Positions 8,112 through 17,222 of a DNA stretch of 64,000 bases are shown here, in pieces (position 1 is the first letter of the stretch; each line of letters starts with the position of its first letter). The notes under the pieces were generated by a model. That model did no database searches, was not told where the DNA came from, and saw only the letters and a list, made by a program, of their open reading frames with translations. Origin of the DNA: VYFG01 sp965221795 (GTDB lineage Bacteria; Pseudomonadota; Gammaproteobacteria; Arenicellales; Poriferihabitantaceae); NCBI GenBank assembly GCA_965221795.1, contig OZ244914.1, positions 1,550,001 through 1,614,000 on the forward strand, written 5' to 3'. The position numbers and the translations under genes are program-made.

Positions 8112-9383
8112 ATGCATGATTCATCAAAATTACAAAGCATGAAATCATCGACAGGTCGCTGGGTAAGCGGTGAGGACTTTTTCGACCGTGAAGCGGATAT
8201 AGGCAATTTGAAACGGCAAGTCCTTCTCCGCAATCATGTACTTCTATCCGGCCAACGCCGGATGGGAAAGACGAGCATTGTCAGAGAACTCGGAAGGGAG
8301 CTTGAAAAGGATGGTTGGACCTTCCTGTTCGCCGACATTGAAGGGGCGAACGGCCCAGAAGATGTGGTGGCCAATATCGCCCAGGCCGCATACCCTGTAC
8401 GTCCGGTCGCGAGGCGGATTGCGAGCACCATGAGACACTGGTTTAAAGACAACATCGAGGAAATCGGTGCGCTTGATTTTGGGATCAAGATTCGTGCCGG
8501 GCTGGACTCGGGAAATTGGAAGCGGCATGGAGAGCAGTTGTTCCGCGACTGTGGAGCACAGAAAGAGCCAACACTTCTGGCGATTGATGAGTTGCCTATA
8601 TTCCTGACACGAATGTTGTCCAATGATGGAAATGCAAATCGGGTGGAAGCGTTTCTAAGCTGGATGCGCAACATGGTGCAGATTCTTGGCAAAGATGGGC
8701 CGACATTGATAGTCTCGGGCAGTGTCGGTCTTGAGCCACTGGTGCGCCGGCTCGGAATGCCCGATCGCATCAATCATTTTTACCCCTACCGTCTGGGACC
8801 CTGGGACAGGGCAACAAGCATAAAATGCTTCAAGACACTCGCCGAGAACAACAATCTATCCATGGAGAATGGCGTGGCAGAGGCGGTCTATGATGCACTG
8901 GGGGTCGGAATCCCTCACCACGTCCAGTCCTTCTTTGCACGATTGTGCGATTTTCTCGCAAGGGAGGGAAAAAACCGGGCTACCCTGCGAGATGTTGACA
9001 ACGTCTATCGTATGGAACTCCTGGGACCATCGGGACAGAACGATCTCATGCATTATGAGACAAGACTTCGGGAAACCTTTGAGGATCAAGGGCATACCAT
9101 TGCGATGAAAATTCTTGCTGAAGCTGCGATCCAAAAACAGTTTACTCCGACTGCAATGCGGAATCTTGAAAGGTCGTATCGCCAGATCATGGGGAATGCA
9201 GGCCAGCTGATTGCAGAGGTGATGGACATTCTGGAACACGATGGATATCTCGTTCCCGGTGATAATAGTCATTGCTTTGCTTCCCGATTGTTGCAGGATT
9301 GGTGGGAAGGACGGTTTCGGAATCACCATGCCCCTCTTGATTTTTCCGGGGATGCAGTCGGTTTCGATGAGTGTCAAGGATGA
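8112..9383 (+). CDS. P-loop ATPase of the archaeal-ATPase/STAND type, first gene of a two-ATPase module
   Basis: A 423-residue protein. An N-terminal FFDREADIGNLKR box precedes the Walker A motif GQRRMGKTS (about residues 47-55). Walker B is TLLAIDELPIFL near residue 155, and IVSGSVGLEPLV follows as a sensor-1-like segment. This order (F-x-R-E box, P-loop, hydrophobic strand plus DE) is that of the ATPase_2 branch of STAND NTPases. The C-terminal 150 residues look like a winged-helix region ending in LLQDWWEGRF. The alternative start at 8139 (MKSSTGRW) is possible. The stop overlaps the next start by four bases (ATGA). The role is not known; I suspect a defence or toxin-like sensor module. 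Confidence 0.75.
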   Translation: MHDSSKLQSMKSSTGRWVSGEDFFDREADIGNLKRQVLLRNHVLLSGQRRMGKTSIVRELGRELEKDGWTFLFADIEGANGPEDVVANIAQAAYPVRPVARRIASTMRHWFKDNIEEIGALDFGIKIRAGLDSGNWKRHGEQLFRDCGAQKEPTLLAIDELPIFLTRMLSNDGNANRVEAFLSWMRNMVQILGKDGPTLIVSGSVGLEPLVRRLGMPDRINHFYPYRLGPWDRATSIKCFKTLAENNNLSMENGVAEAVYDALGVGIPHHVQSFFARLCDFLAREGKNRATLRDVDNVYRMELLGPSGQNDLMHYETRLRETFEDQGHTIAMKILAEAAIQKQFTPTAMRNLERSYRQIMGNAGQLIAEVMDILEHDGYLVPGDNSHCFASRLLQDWWEGRFRNHHAPLDFSGDAVGFDECQG

Positions 9384-11950
9384 ACAGGTTCCGTAAATTC
9401 AATCCCGGAACTTTTCAATCCGACGAGGAGGTGATCGGACAGTTTGTTGTCCGAAAACATGAATTGTCCGTCATTACCGATATTCTTCAGGGAAATATCG
9501 ATTCACCCTCATGTCAACACGCCCTGATCGTTGCCCCCCGGGGACGAGGGAAAAGCATGCTTCTTGCGCGCACGGCGGCAGAAATACGCACCAATCCCAG
9601 ACTCAACCAGAAGATGTTTCCTGTCGTGTTCATGGAAGAAAATCAGGAACTATCCTGTCTCTCCGATTTTTGGCTTGAGGCCCTGTTTCATATCGCCCGA
9701 GAATGCTCGTCAAGATATCCGGCGATGGCACGAGAACTGTGTGAAAGCCATACCGAGTTGAGCAAACAATGGCGGGAACGATGGCATGAAGAACGTGTCC
9801 GGGCAGCTGTTTTGGATGCGGCAGACCGATTGGGTTGTAGGTTGGTTCTCATGGTCGAGAATCTGCAGTCTCTCTGTAGCCGTACTGGTCGGGATTTCGG
9901 TTGGGAACTCCGCGAAGTTCTTCAGACAGAACCTAGAATCATCCTGCTCGCCTCGGCCACCAGCCGATTTGATGAACTGGAAGATGCAAGAGAGCCATTC
10001 TTTGAAATGTTTCGGATGATCAATCTGAAAAGGTTGAATACCCAAGAATGCTTCCGCTTATGGGGTGCTATTGGCGGTGGAGAGGTGAGTGAGCGGGGGA
10101 TGAGGCCGGTTGAAATCCTGACCGGGGGAAACCCCAGGCTCCTGGTGATTGTTGCCAGTTTCTCACGACACAAGTCTCTGTCTCACCTGATGGAGGAACT
10201 CGTGTCTTTGGTCGATGAGCATACCGAATATTTTCGTAGTTACCTGCTGGCCTTGAGTCCCACCGAAAGCCGCGTCTACACAGCGGTTCTTGATCTCTGG
10301 CAGTTTTCGACTCCTGGTGAGATTGCAGGACGTGCACGCATGGACGCGAGAACAGTGTCCACCATGTTGGGGCGGTTGATTAACCGGGGAGCGCTGGCAG
10401 TCGAAGGGAACGGAAAGAAACGTAGATATGCTGCTGCCGAACCTCTGTATTGCATCTATTACAAACTTCGGCGTGGTCGAGGCGAGGTCGCAATCATCGA
10501 GAACCTCATTCGTTTCATGTCTGCTTTTTACAGCGAGGGAGAGAAGGAGGATTTTTTTCGAATTGTAGCCCTGGAACGAGAGAAATTTCCGGGAATCAGA
10601 CAGGGGATCGACAATGCGGCTGCCGAACTGCCTGAGTTGGCGAGATTCCTGTCGAGTTTTGATCAGGAGGAAAAATACAGTAAAGAGATTTCCGAGGCGC
10701 TGGAAAGGGAAGAATATTCCAAACTCATCGGTCTTGTGGATCAGGCTATCAATCCTGATTTGTCGATTCAGGGCTCAGTATCTCAAGGATTCAGAGCCCA
10801 GGCTTTGCTCTACAAGGCGAAAGCACATTATGCACGACACGAATGGAAAGAAGCGGTCTCAGTTCTGGATCAGGCTCTCCTGGTATTGGGCCAGATGGTG
10901 CGCTTCGATAAAGATCAAGATCAGGATATACAGCAATTGATTGCCCCCAGTCTGCATCTCAAAGGCGAAATTCTGGAGTCGAGCGGTCATCAGGATTTGG
11001 CCCTGGAAGCATATGGCAACGTGGTGAAGCAATTCGGTGACAGTGAAGACGAGGCAGTGCATATGTGGAGCGCTATCGCTCTGAAGGATATAGGAAACCT
11101 GCACGAAAAACGGAAAGACTTCGATTCGGCCCTCTCGGCGTGGGGGGAAGTCATAGAGCGTTTCGGATCTTATTCGAATACAAATACATACATTGCCGAA
11201 TTGGTCGCTCGGGCACTGATGAGCAAGGGGAGAGTACTTGGAGAGTCAGGCAGGACAGATCTGGCGATATCCACTTTCGAGGAAGTGATCAGTCGCTACC
11301 ATAACAGCGACGATGGGTATCTGTCACACTGGGTTTCAATAGCTCAACATATATTGGCATGGTTCTTGTCCATATCCGGGGATCTTGAAGGAGCCCTGTC
11401 TGCCTGTGAAGAAATTGTGGAACGTTCCGGTGCCACCGAAGATCCGACATTGGGAGAGTATATCCTCTATACACAGGTTCTTCGGACCGATATTTTGACG
11501 AAACAGGGGCGTATTCAAGAAGCGCAGGAAGTCTGCTGGGAATATGAGAGGATGGCGGGCACTCTGGATTATGATCCGAGTCAGGAGCTTAACTGGCGAT
11601 CAAAATGTGCCCGGATCAGGATACTGCTGGTTCAACAGGATATTCGGGCGGCGGTGGAAATGTTTGCCGAGTTGTATAATGCGTTTATTCCAGACAACGA
11701 AGTCGTGATCCGGACGACAGTGGAGTTCGCAATTGAACTGGTTGCAAAGGGAGTGTCGGTGCAGGAATTGCTGGAAATTCTGCTGGATGACGAACAAAAA
11801 GCAGACGGAGTGGTCCCACTGGTTGTTGCCTTGAGGCAATACTCCGGCGAGATCGTTAAAGCCCCGGATGAAGTTCTTCAGGTGGCTTCTGACATTCTGA
11901 ATTGCATGCTGGAGAGGGCCGGTGCCAGCGTCTCAGGATCTCTCCGCTGA
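9380..11950 (+). CDS. Large STAND-like ATPase with winged helix and TPR-type repeats, second gene of the module
   Basis: About 856 residues from the ATG at 9380, which overlaps the upstream stop as ATGA; a GTG at 9371 is also open. Layout: VIGQFVVRKHELSVI box, Walker A APRGRGKSM (about residues 52-60), and a degenerate Walker B RLVLMVENLQSL (about 150) with E-N in place of D-E/D-D. A winged-helix segment follows, FSTPGEIAGRARMDARTVST to GRLINRGAL (about 310-345). From about 470 to 760 there are repeated helical hairpins of TPR type (KAKAHYARHEWKEAVSVLDQ, IGNLHEKRKDFDSALSAW, KGRVLGESGRTDLAISTF). This is the architecture of sensor-type STAND proteins, where the repeats recognise a ligand. No nuclease or other effector domain is recognised. 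Confidence 0.75.
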   Translation: MNRFRKFNPGTFQSDEEVIGQFVVRKHELSVITDILQGNIDSPSCQHALIVAPRGRGKSMLLARTAAEIRTNPRLNQKMFPVVFMEENQELSCLSDFWLEALFHIARECSSRYPAMARELCESHTELSKQWRERWHEERVRAAVLDAADRLGCRLVLMVENLQSLCSRTGRDFGWELREVLQTEPRIILLASATSRFDELEDAREPFFEMFRMINLKRLNTQECFRLWGAIGGGEVSERGMRPVEILTGGNPRLLVIVASFSRHKSLSHLMEELVSLVDEHTEYFRSYLLALSPTESRVYTAVLDLWQFSTPGEIAGRARMDARTVSTMLGRLINRGALAVEGNGKKRRYAAAEPLYCIYYKLRRGRGEVAIIENLIRFMSAFYSEGEKEDFFRIVALEREKFPGIRQGIDNAAAELPELARFLSSFDQEEKYSKEISEALEREEYSKLIGLVDQAINPDLSIQGSVSQGFRAQALLYKAKAHYARHEWKEAVSVLDQALLVLGQMVRFDKDQDQDIQQLIAPSLHLKGEILESSGHQDLALEAYGNVVKQFGDSEDEAVHMWSAIALKDIGNLHEKRKDFDSALSAWGEVIERFGSYSNTNTYIAELVARALMSKGRVLGESGRTDLAISTFEEVISRYHNSDDGYLSHWVSIAQHILAWFLSISGDLEGALSACEEIVERSGATEDPTLGEYILYTQVLRTDILTKQGRIQEAQEVCWEYERMAGTLDYDPSQELNWRSKCARIRILLVQQDIRAAVEMFAELYNAFIPDNEVVIRTTVEFAIELVAKGVSVQELLEILLDDEQKADGVVPLVVALRQYSGEIVKAPDEVLQVASDILNCMLERAGASVSGSLR

Positions 11951-12534
11951 TCCACTTTTCATCGACATTCTATCTTGTTCCAAACGTGAGTCCCTATCAA
12001 CCCAGAACCCGGACTGTTTTCATATCAGCAGTAGCGGAATCTGTGATGCTGATACCAGTTCCCAGACAGTCAGGACAATCATTTATCGAGCTGTTTCTAA
12101 AGCAACCGATAAATTCATCAAAGAGCATCTGCGAGTGAACGCCGAATGTTGCAGATGATTTCCTGGTTAAGACCATTTGCTGAAATTGAAGTACCTGAAA
12201 ACTCCCGTACGAAAAACTGATTTACCATCACCATTGAGAAGCTAGGGAATTATACAAATCCGCTTGCTCCCGTGCTTCCATCTACACCTGATTCATAGCC
12301 TTGGTCGCCTTTTCCCCGTTGCCCTCATCGCCGTGTTTGCATCCTTGTCCATGTATGCCTGAAACAGGATTACCTTGATCAACCCCACCGCGGGTGGCCG
12401 CAGCAGCATTCCGCCGTCCACTATCTTTTCATGATCATCGTCCACGCCAATCCAAGCCCCAGGAATCGATTACAATCAGGAGAGTTTCCCCTGATGTGCT
12501 GCCAGACACACTCCCCCTTTCCTGTTCCTTCCTC
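11951..12534. other. Gene-free stretch between the ATPase module and lysX
   Basis: About 580 bases. A 78-codon frame at 11922-12158 overlaps the end of the ATPase gene and has no recognisable motif. The frame of lysX is open back to 12394, but the residues before 12535 are not protein-like. The right edge of the accessory insertion should lie here. I see no obvious attachment-site repeat. Confidence 0.5.
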
Positions 12535-13389
12535 ATGTCCCTGATCCGAGTTGGCTTCCTCCACTCACTGGTTCGCAAGGAGGAAAAGCTTCTCCTCCAT
12601 GCATTCCACCGGCATCGAAATGTCGAGGTGGTGCTGCTGGACGATCGTACCTTGACCTTTGACCTCCATTCCGGCCCGATGGTCGATGTGTTGGTAGAGC
12701 GTTGCATCAACCATTCCCGCGCCCTCCATGCACTCCGGCTGTTCCACAGTCTGAACATTCCCTGCGTTAATTCCTACCATGTATCCCTGACCTGTGGGGA
12801 CAAGATCCTGACGGCGGTCGCCCTCCGCGAGCATGGGGTCCCGCAACCGGACCTGCGCATCGCATTCACCGAGGAGTCCGCCTTGAAAGCTATCGAAGAA
12901 CTGGGCTATCCGGTCGTACTCAAACCGGCCGTCGGTTCCTGGGGCCGGCTCCTGTCCAAGATCAATGACCGGGAAGCCGCCGAGACGATCCTGGAGCACA
13001 AGACTGTCCTTGGGAGCTATCATCATTCGATTTTCTACATCCAGAAGTACATCCCCAAGCCAGAGCGTGACATCCGTGCCTTTGTCGTGGGCGATGCGTG
13101 CATTGCCGCCATTTACCGCCATTCCTCGCACTGGATCACCAACACGGCCCGAGGAGGAGTCGCCAGCAATTGCCCCGTCACTCCGGAACTGGAATCCATC
13201 TGCCGGTCTGCTGCACAGGCGGTCGGTGGGGGCGTGGTCGCCATCGACCTGTTCGAGAGCGATGGAGGCTTTCTGGTCAATGAAGTGAACTACACCATGG
13301 AATTCCGCAACAGTATTGATACCACCGGCGTCAACATCCCGGACCGGGTGGTGGATTATGTACTGGATCAGGCGAGGGGGCACCAGTGA
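12535..13389 (+). CDS. lysX: LysW-amino acid ligase LysX (ATP-grasp)
   Basis: Ligates the alpha-amino group of 2-aminoadipate or glutamate to the C-terminal glutamate of LysW using ATP. I start at the ATG at 12535 (MSLIRVGFLHSLVRKEEK), giving 284 residues as in LysX/RimK-type enzymes; the frame is open upstream but implausible. Motifs: EVVLLDDRT in the N-terminal domain, FPVVLKP-type ATP-grasp strand GYPVVLKPAVGSWGRLLSK, YIQKYIPKPERDIRAFVVG, and the metal-binding VNEVNYTMEFRNSIDTTGV at the C-terminus. This last segment matches LysX rather than RimK. The stop overlaps the lysY start (ATGA-type). Whether the substrate is aminoadipate (lysine) or glutamate (arginine) cannot be decided by eye. 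Confidence 0.9.
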   Translation: MSLIRVGFLHSLVRKEEKLLLHAFHRHRNVEVVLLDDRTLTFDLHSGPMVDVLVERCINHSRALHALRLFHSLNIPCVNSYHVSLTCGDKILTAVALREHGVPQPDLRIAFTEESALKAIEELGYPVVLKPAVGSWGRLLSKINDREAAETILEHKTVLGSYHHSIFYIQKYIPKPERDIRAFVVGDACIAAIYRHSSHWITNTARGGVASNCPVTPELESICRSAAQAVGGGVVAIDLFESDGGFLVNEVNYTMEFRNSIDTTGVNIPDRVVDYVLDQARGHQ

Positions 13390-14417
13390 CCATACGCGTA
13401 TCCATCGTCGGCGGCAGTGGCTATGGCGGGGGTGAAATCCTTCGCCTGTTGCTGGGACACCCCGAAGTGGTCGTCGTGCAGGTCACTTCAGAACGCTTCC
13501 GCGGCAAACCGGTGAGCCGAATTCACCCCAATCTGCGTGGATGCACCCGATTGAAATTCTGCTCCCTGCAGGACCTCACTCCCTGTGATTTCCTGTTTCT
13601 TGCCCTGCCGCATGGCCATGCCATGGCCCGATTGGATCAGTTCCTCGAACTGGCACCTCGCCTGATTGACCTGTCCGGGGACTTTCGCCTGGACTGCCCT
13701 GAAGCCTATGCTGCATGGTATGGAGAACCCCATGTCCGACCCGAGGCCCTGTCGGATTTTGTGTATGGCATTCCCGAAGTTCACCGGAACCGGATCCGGG
13801 GTGCCCATCAGGTCACCGGGGCTGGTTGCAATGCCACCGCGACCATCCTCGGCCTACTGCCGCTCTACCGGGCCAATGTGGTGGAACAGGCCGTGGTCGA
13901 AGTCAAAGCCGGCTCCAGCGAAGGTGGCCACACTGCTTCGGACGCCAGCCATCATCCGGAACGGGCCGGGGCCGTACGGTCCTACAAACCCACGGGACAC
14001 CGGCATGTCGCTGAAATGCAGATGGTGTTGGGCCATGATGCCCGGATCGCTTTTTCCGCCACCTCCATCGGGATGGTACGTGGCATTCTCGCCACCTGTC
14101 ATGTGTTTCTATCGCAAGATCTGGATGAAAAGGCCGTCTGGCAGCTCTATCGGGATGCCTATGCCGGAGAGCGCTTCATTCGGATTGTCAAGGAGCGAAC
14201 CGGGATTTACCGCTACCCGGAGCCGAAGCTTCTCGCCGGTACCAATTACTGCGACATCGGCTTTGAGCGGGACCCGCACAGCAACCGGCTGGTGGTCCTC
14301 AGTGCTATCGACAACCTGATGAAAGGTGCTTCCGGCCAGGCTCTGCAGTCTTTCAACCTGATGCTGGACTGGGATGAGGATATCGGCTTGGGTTTCACCG
14401 GCCTGCACCCGGTTTGA
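13386..14417 (+). CDS. lysY: LysW-gamma-semialdehyde/phosphate reductase LysY (ArgC family)
   Basis: NADPH-dependent reductase that converts the LysW-bound acyl phosphate to the semialdehyde. The 343-residue protein begins MTIRVSIVGGSGYGGGEILR, the Rossmann motif of ArgC enzymes. It contains PHGHAM and LIDLSGDFRL, the active-site segment VTGAGCNATATILGLLP with Cys148, and SSEGGHTASDASHHPER with the catalytic histidine region. The extra residues around QVTGAGCNATA resemble the LysY branch, but ArgC is not excluded on sequence reading alone. Coupling with lysX and placement ahead of lysZ and lysJ make a LysW-linked role very likely. Confidence 0.92.
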   Translation: MTIRVSIVGGSGYGGGEILRLLLGHPEVVVVQVTSERFRGKPVSRIHPNLRGCTRLKFCSLQDLTPCDFLFLALPHGHAMARLDQFLELAPRLIDLSGDFRLDCPEAYAAWYGEPHVRPEALSDFVYGIPEVHRNRIRGAHQVTGAGCNATATILGLLPLYRANVVEQAVVEVKAGSSEGGHTASDASHHPERAGAVRSYKPTGHRHVAEMQMVLGHDARIAFSATSIGMVRGILATCHVFLSQDLDEKAVWQLYRDAYAGERFIRIVKERTGIYRYPEPKLLAGTNYCDIGFERDPHSNRLVVLSAIDNLMKGASGQALQSFNLMLDWDEDIGLGFTGLHPV

Positions 14418-14426
14418 TCACAGCAT

Positions 14427-15131
14427 ATGTGTCGTCTGCTGCTGATCGAGAATCCGGCCGGTGTGGACCCCAACCTCTACCTGGCGCACTTTCGCAGGAT
14501 CTGCCAGGAAAGCCGGGAATACCAAGGCCATGGCTGGGGATGTGCTTGGCTGGAACCGGACGATCGCTGGCAACTCTACCATTCCATCGTACCAATCTGG
14601 GAGGATCCAAAGGGCGACTTCCCGTCCACGGGACTGTTTCTGGCCCATGCCCGCAGTGCTTTTCGGGATGAGGGTATCACCATCGAAAACAACATGCCCT
14701 TTACCGATGGCTCCTCCGTGTTCCTGTTCAACGGCGAGCTTCAGGGAGTCCGGATTCGAAGCGAGGGACGCATCGGTGCCGAAAAGATCTATCGCTATAT
14801 TCTCCGCTTTGACCGCGGCGACCTCGGCGCAGCCATGCAAAAGGGGATCGGGATTATCGCCCGAAAAACCCGTTACATCCGGGCCATGAATTTTTTCCTT
14901 GCTACGGCGCAAGCTGTCCATGTCAGCTCCTGGTTCGGAGAGGATCCGGCCTACTTCCAGATGCACCGCACCCGGACCGGCAATACCCTCATCCTGTGTT
15001 CGGCCCCCCTGCCTGCGCTGGCTCTCTCCTGGGAAGGACTGCCGAATCATTGGCAAGGAACCATTCGGCACAATCCTGCGGGAATGTCCATGGCCCCCCG
15101 GGCTCCAGGCTCTGACCATGAGTCACCATGA
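14427..15131 (+). CDS. Class II glutamine amidotransferase-like (EgtC/YafJ-type) Ntn amidohydrolase in the LysW operon
   Basis: A 234-residue protein starting MCRLLLIENPAG. Removal of Met1 would expose Cys2 as the N-terminal nucleophile, as in class II glutamine amidotransferases. Supporting features are HGWGCAWL (about residue 37), the GLFLAHARSAF arginine segment, and FLFNGELQGVRIR, which matches the Asn-Gly oxyanion pattern (HNG/FNG-E) of the fold. It has only the amidohydrolase domain, like YafJ and EgtC. EgtC hydrolyses a gamma-glutamyl amide. A LysW adduct is also a gamma-glutamyl amide, so a release role is conceivable (inference). It lies 9 bp after lysY and 106 bp before lysZ, same strand. 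Confidence 0.8.
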   Translation: MCRLLLIENPAGVDPNLYLAHFRRICQESREYQGHGWGCAWLEPDDRWQLYHSIVPIWEDPKGDFPSTGLFLAHARSAFRDEGITIENNMPFTDGSSVFLFNGELQGVRIRSEGRIGAEKIYRYILRFDRGDLGAAMQKGIGIIARKTRYIRAMNFFLATAQAVHVSSWFGEDPAYFQMHRTRTGNTLILCSAPLPALALSWEGLPNHWQGTIRHNPAGMSMAPRAPGSDHESP

Positions 15132-15237
15132 CCACAGGAGCCAGCAACGGGTCCGTCCCATTTGCCAGTCCGGCTTTGTCCCGTTATGATTCCACCCTCT
15201 CGTTGCCTCCAAGTGGCTTCGCCGCGGTTCCCTGACC

Positions 15238-16029
15238 ATGCTGATCCTGAAAATCGGGGGTGGTGATACCCTGAACCTGCCTGGCATTGCCGAAGACCTG
15301 GCCGCCCTCGACCGGCCTTGTGTCATCGTGCACGGGGCCAATGCGCTGCGGGACCGGATTGCCCGGAGAATGGGATTTGAAACCCAGATCCTCACTTCTG
15401 CCTCCGGCTACCAGAGCGTGTTCTCGGATGAATCAGCACTGGATGCCATCCTGATGGCCTATAGCGGACTGCGCAACAAGCGCCTGGTGGAACTGTGCCA
15501 GCAGCGTGGGATCGATGCGGTGGGGCTGACGGGCCTGGATGGCCGGGTCATTCAGGGGGTGCGCAATCGCGGCATCCGGGTGATCGAAAACGGCAAAAAG
15601 ATCCTCAAGCGAGACCGGTCTGGAAAGCCCGAGTCGGTCAACATCGGCCTCCTGAACCTGTTGCTCGAAAACGGCTATACGCCGATCCTGACCATTCCGA
15701 TTGCTGATCGCGATGGTTTCGCCATCAATTCGGAAAACGACGACATTGTCTGTCGATTGCAGCCGGCCTTGCAAGCCCAAACCGTCCTGCAGTTGATCGA
15801 GGCCCCCGGGTTCCTGCAGGATCCAGATAATCCGGATTCCCTGGTCCGGACACTGACACGTGCGGAGTTAGCGGTGCGGGAAACCGAGGTGGAAGGCCGC
15901 ATGAAACGCAAGATGCATGCTCTTAACAAACTGGCCGCCGGCAGTGTCCGTGAAATCATTCTCGCGGACGGCCGACGCCCAAATCCGGTGGCCGATGCGC
16001 TGGCCGGGGGCGGGACCTGGATCCGATGA
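15238..16029 (+). CDS. lysZ: LysW-bound amino acid kinase LysZ (acetylglutamate kinase family)
   Basis: Phosphorylates the side-chain carboxyl of LysW-linked aminoadipate or glutamate. The 263-residue product starts MLILKIGGGDTLN, the amino-acid-kinase glycine loop (KIGGG). It carries VIVHGANALRDRIA, where acetylglutamate kinases have HGGG. Next comes AVGLTGLDGRVIQGVRNRGI and a basic ENGKKILKRDRSGKPE, the insertion seen in LysZ-type enzymes that bind the acidic carrier. NSENDDIVCRLQPAL and MKRKMHALNKLAAG follow in the C-terminal ATP-binding half. The last bases overlap lysJ as ATGA. The HGAN in place of HGGG and the basic patch favour LysZ over a free-acetylglutamate ArgB. Confidence 0.9.
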   Translation: MLILKIGGGDTLNLPGIAEDLAALDRPCVIVHGANALRDRIARRMGFETQILTSASGYQSVFSDESALDAILMAYSGLRNKRLVELCQQRGIDAVGLTGLDGRVIQGVRNRGIRVIENGKKILKRDRSGKPESVNIGLLNLLLENGYTPILTIPIADRDGFAINSENDDIVCRLQPALQAQTVLQLIEAPGFLQDPDNPDSLVRTLTRAELAVRETEVEGRMKRKMHALNKLAAGSVREIILADGRRPNPVADALAGGGTWIR

Positions 16030-17189
16030 CCGAGTCCAGGGAAACAGAAGTTCGCTACAGTTTTGAGGTGTACCCGAAACGGGACCTGACCCTCGTGCGC
16101 GGCCAGGGAGCCACCGTGTGGGATGACCAGGGACGGACCTATATTGACTGCACTTCCGGAATCGGCGTAGCCAACGTGGGGCACTGCAATCCGGAAGTGG
16201 CGGCAGCAGTCGCTCACCAGGCCGGGCAACTCATTACCTGCCCGGGTATTTTCTACAACGATGTGCGGGCTCGGGCCATGGCGTCACTGGTCCGCATCGC
16301 ACCGGATCCGCTGTCACGCGTCTTCCTGTCCAATTCCGGCACGGAAGCCATGGAAGCCGCCATCAAGTTCGCCCGCTGGACCACCGGTAGGGCGGGAGTG
16401 GTTAGTGCCATGCGAGGCTTTCATGGGCGCTCCCTGGGTGCCCTGAGTGCAACGTTCCGTTATCGCGATGAATTTGAGCCGCTGATTCCGGGCCACCGCT
16501 TCGTGCCTTTCAATCAAATAGCCCGACTCGAAGCCGCTCTGGATGACGACATAGCCGCAGTGCTGTTGGAACCGGTCCAGGGGGAAGGGGGGGTCCGACT
16601 AGCCCACCCGGAGTATCTGCAGTCGGTGCGACAACTGTGCGATGCCCGGGGTATTCTGTTGATCTTTGACGAAGTCCAGACTGGGTTCGGCCGCACCGGC
16701 CACATGTTTGCCAGCCAGACCTATGGAGTAACTCCGGACATCCTGTGTCTGGCCAAGGGGATTGCCGGCGGCGTGCCAATGGGTGCGACCCTGGTCAATG
16801 AACGCATTGCTGCTGCCGTAGGCAAGCACGGCAGTACCTTTGGCGGTAACCCCTTGGCCTGTGCTGCCGCTATTGCCAGTATTGACCAGATCGAAACGCA
16901 GGACCTTCCGGGGCGGGCGTTGCGGCTGGGTGCCATTTTTGCCGACCGCTTCCGGACCCGCATGCCCCCCGTTGTCCGGGATTTCCGGCATCTCGGTCTT
17001 ATGCTGGGAATTGAACTCAAAACCCGCTCCCGGCCCTACCTGGAAGCCCTGATGCAAGCAGGCGTGCTGGCCCTCCCGGCAGGTCCCACCGTGATTCGGC
17101 TACTGCCGCCCCTGGTGATCCTGGAAGAGGACCTGGTCCGGGCCTGCGACCTTCTGGTTGCGGTCCTGGAACAGCCCATTACCGACTGA
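16026..17189 (+). CDS. lysJ: LysW-gamma-semialdehyde aminotransferase LysJ
   Basis: PLP-dependent class III aminotransferase (acetylornithine aminotransferase family) that aminates the LysW-bound semialdehyde. The 387-residue protein contains YIDCTSGIGVANVGHCNP, FLSNSGTEAMEAAIKFAR (phosphate-binding SGTEA), LLEPVQGEGGV, IFDEVQTGFGRTG (Asp215 for the pyridine nitrogen) and CLAKGIAGGVPMGA with the Schiff-base Lys244. HGSTFGGNPLACAAA completes the family set. Length and motifs match ArgD/LysJ. Four-base overlap with lysZ indicates translational coupling. As with the other genes, lysine versus ornithine production is not resolved by sequence. Confidence 0.92.
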   Translation: MTESRETEVRYSFEVYPKRDLTLVRGQGATVWDDQGRTYIDCTSGIGVANVGHCNPEVAAAVAHQAGQLITCPGIFYNDVRARAMASLVRIAPDPLSRVFLSNSGTEAMEAAIKFARWTTGRAGVVSAMRGFHGRSLGALSATFRYRDEFEPLIPGHRFVPFNQIARLEAALDDDIAAVLLEPVQGEGGVRLAHPEYLQSVRQLCDARGILLIFDEVQTGFGRTGHMFASQTYGVTPDILCLAKGIAGGVPMGATLVNERIAAAVGKHGSTFGGNPLACAAAIASIDQIETQDLPGRALRLGAIFADRFRTRMPPVVRDFRHLGLMLGIELKTRSRPYLEALMQAGVLALPAGPTVIRLLPPLVILEEDLVRACDLLVAVLEQPITD

Positions 17190-17222
17190 TCCCTGGTCTT
17201 TCTTTCCTGACCGGAGCTGCGT

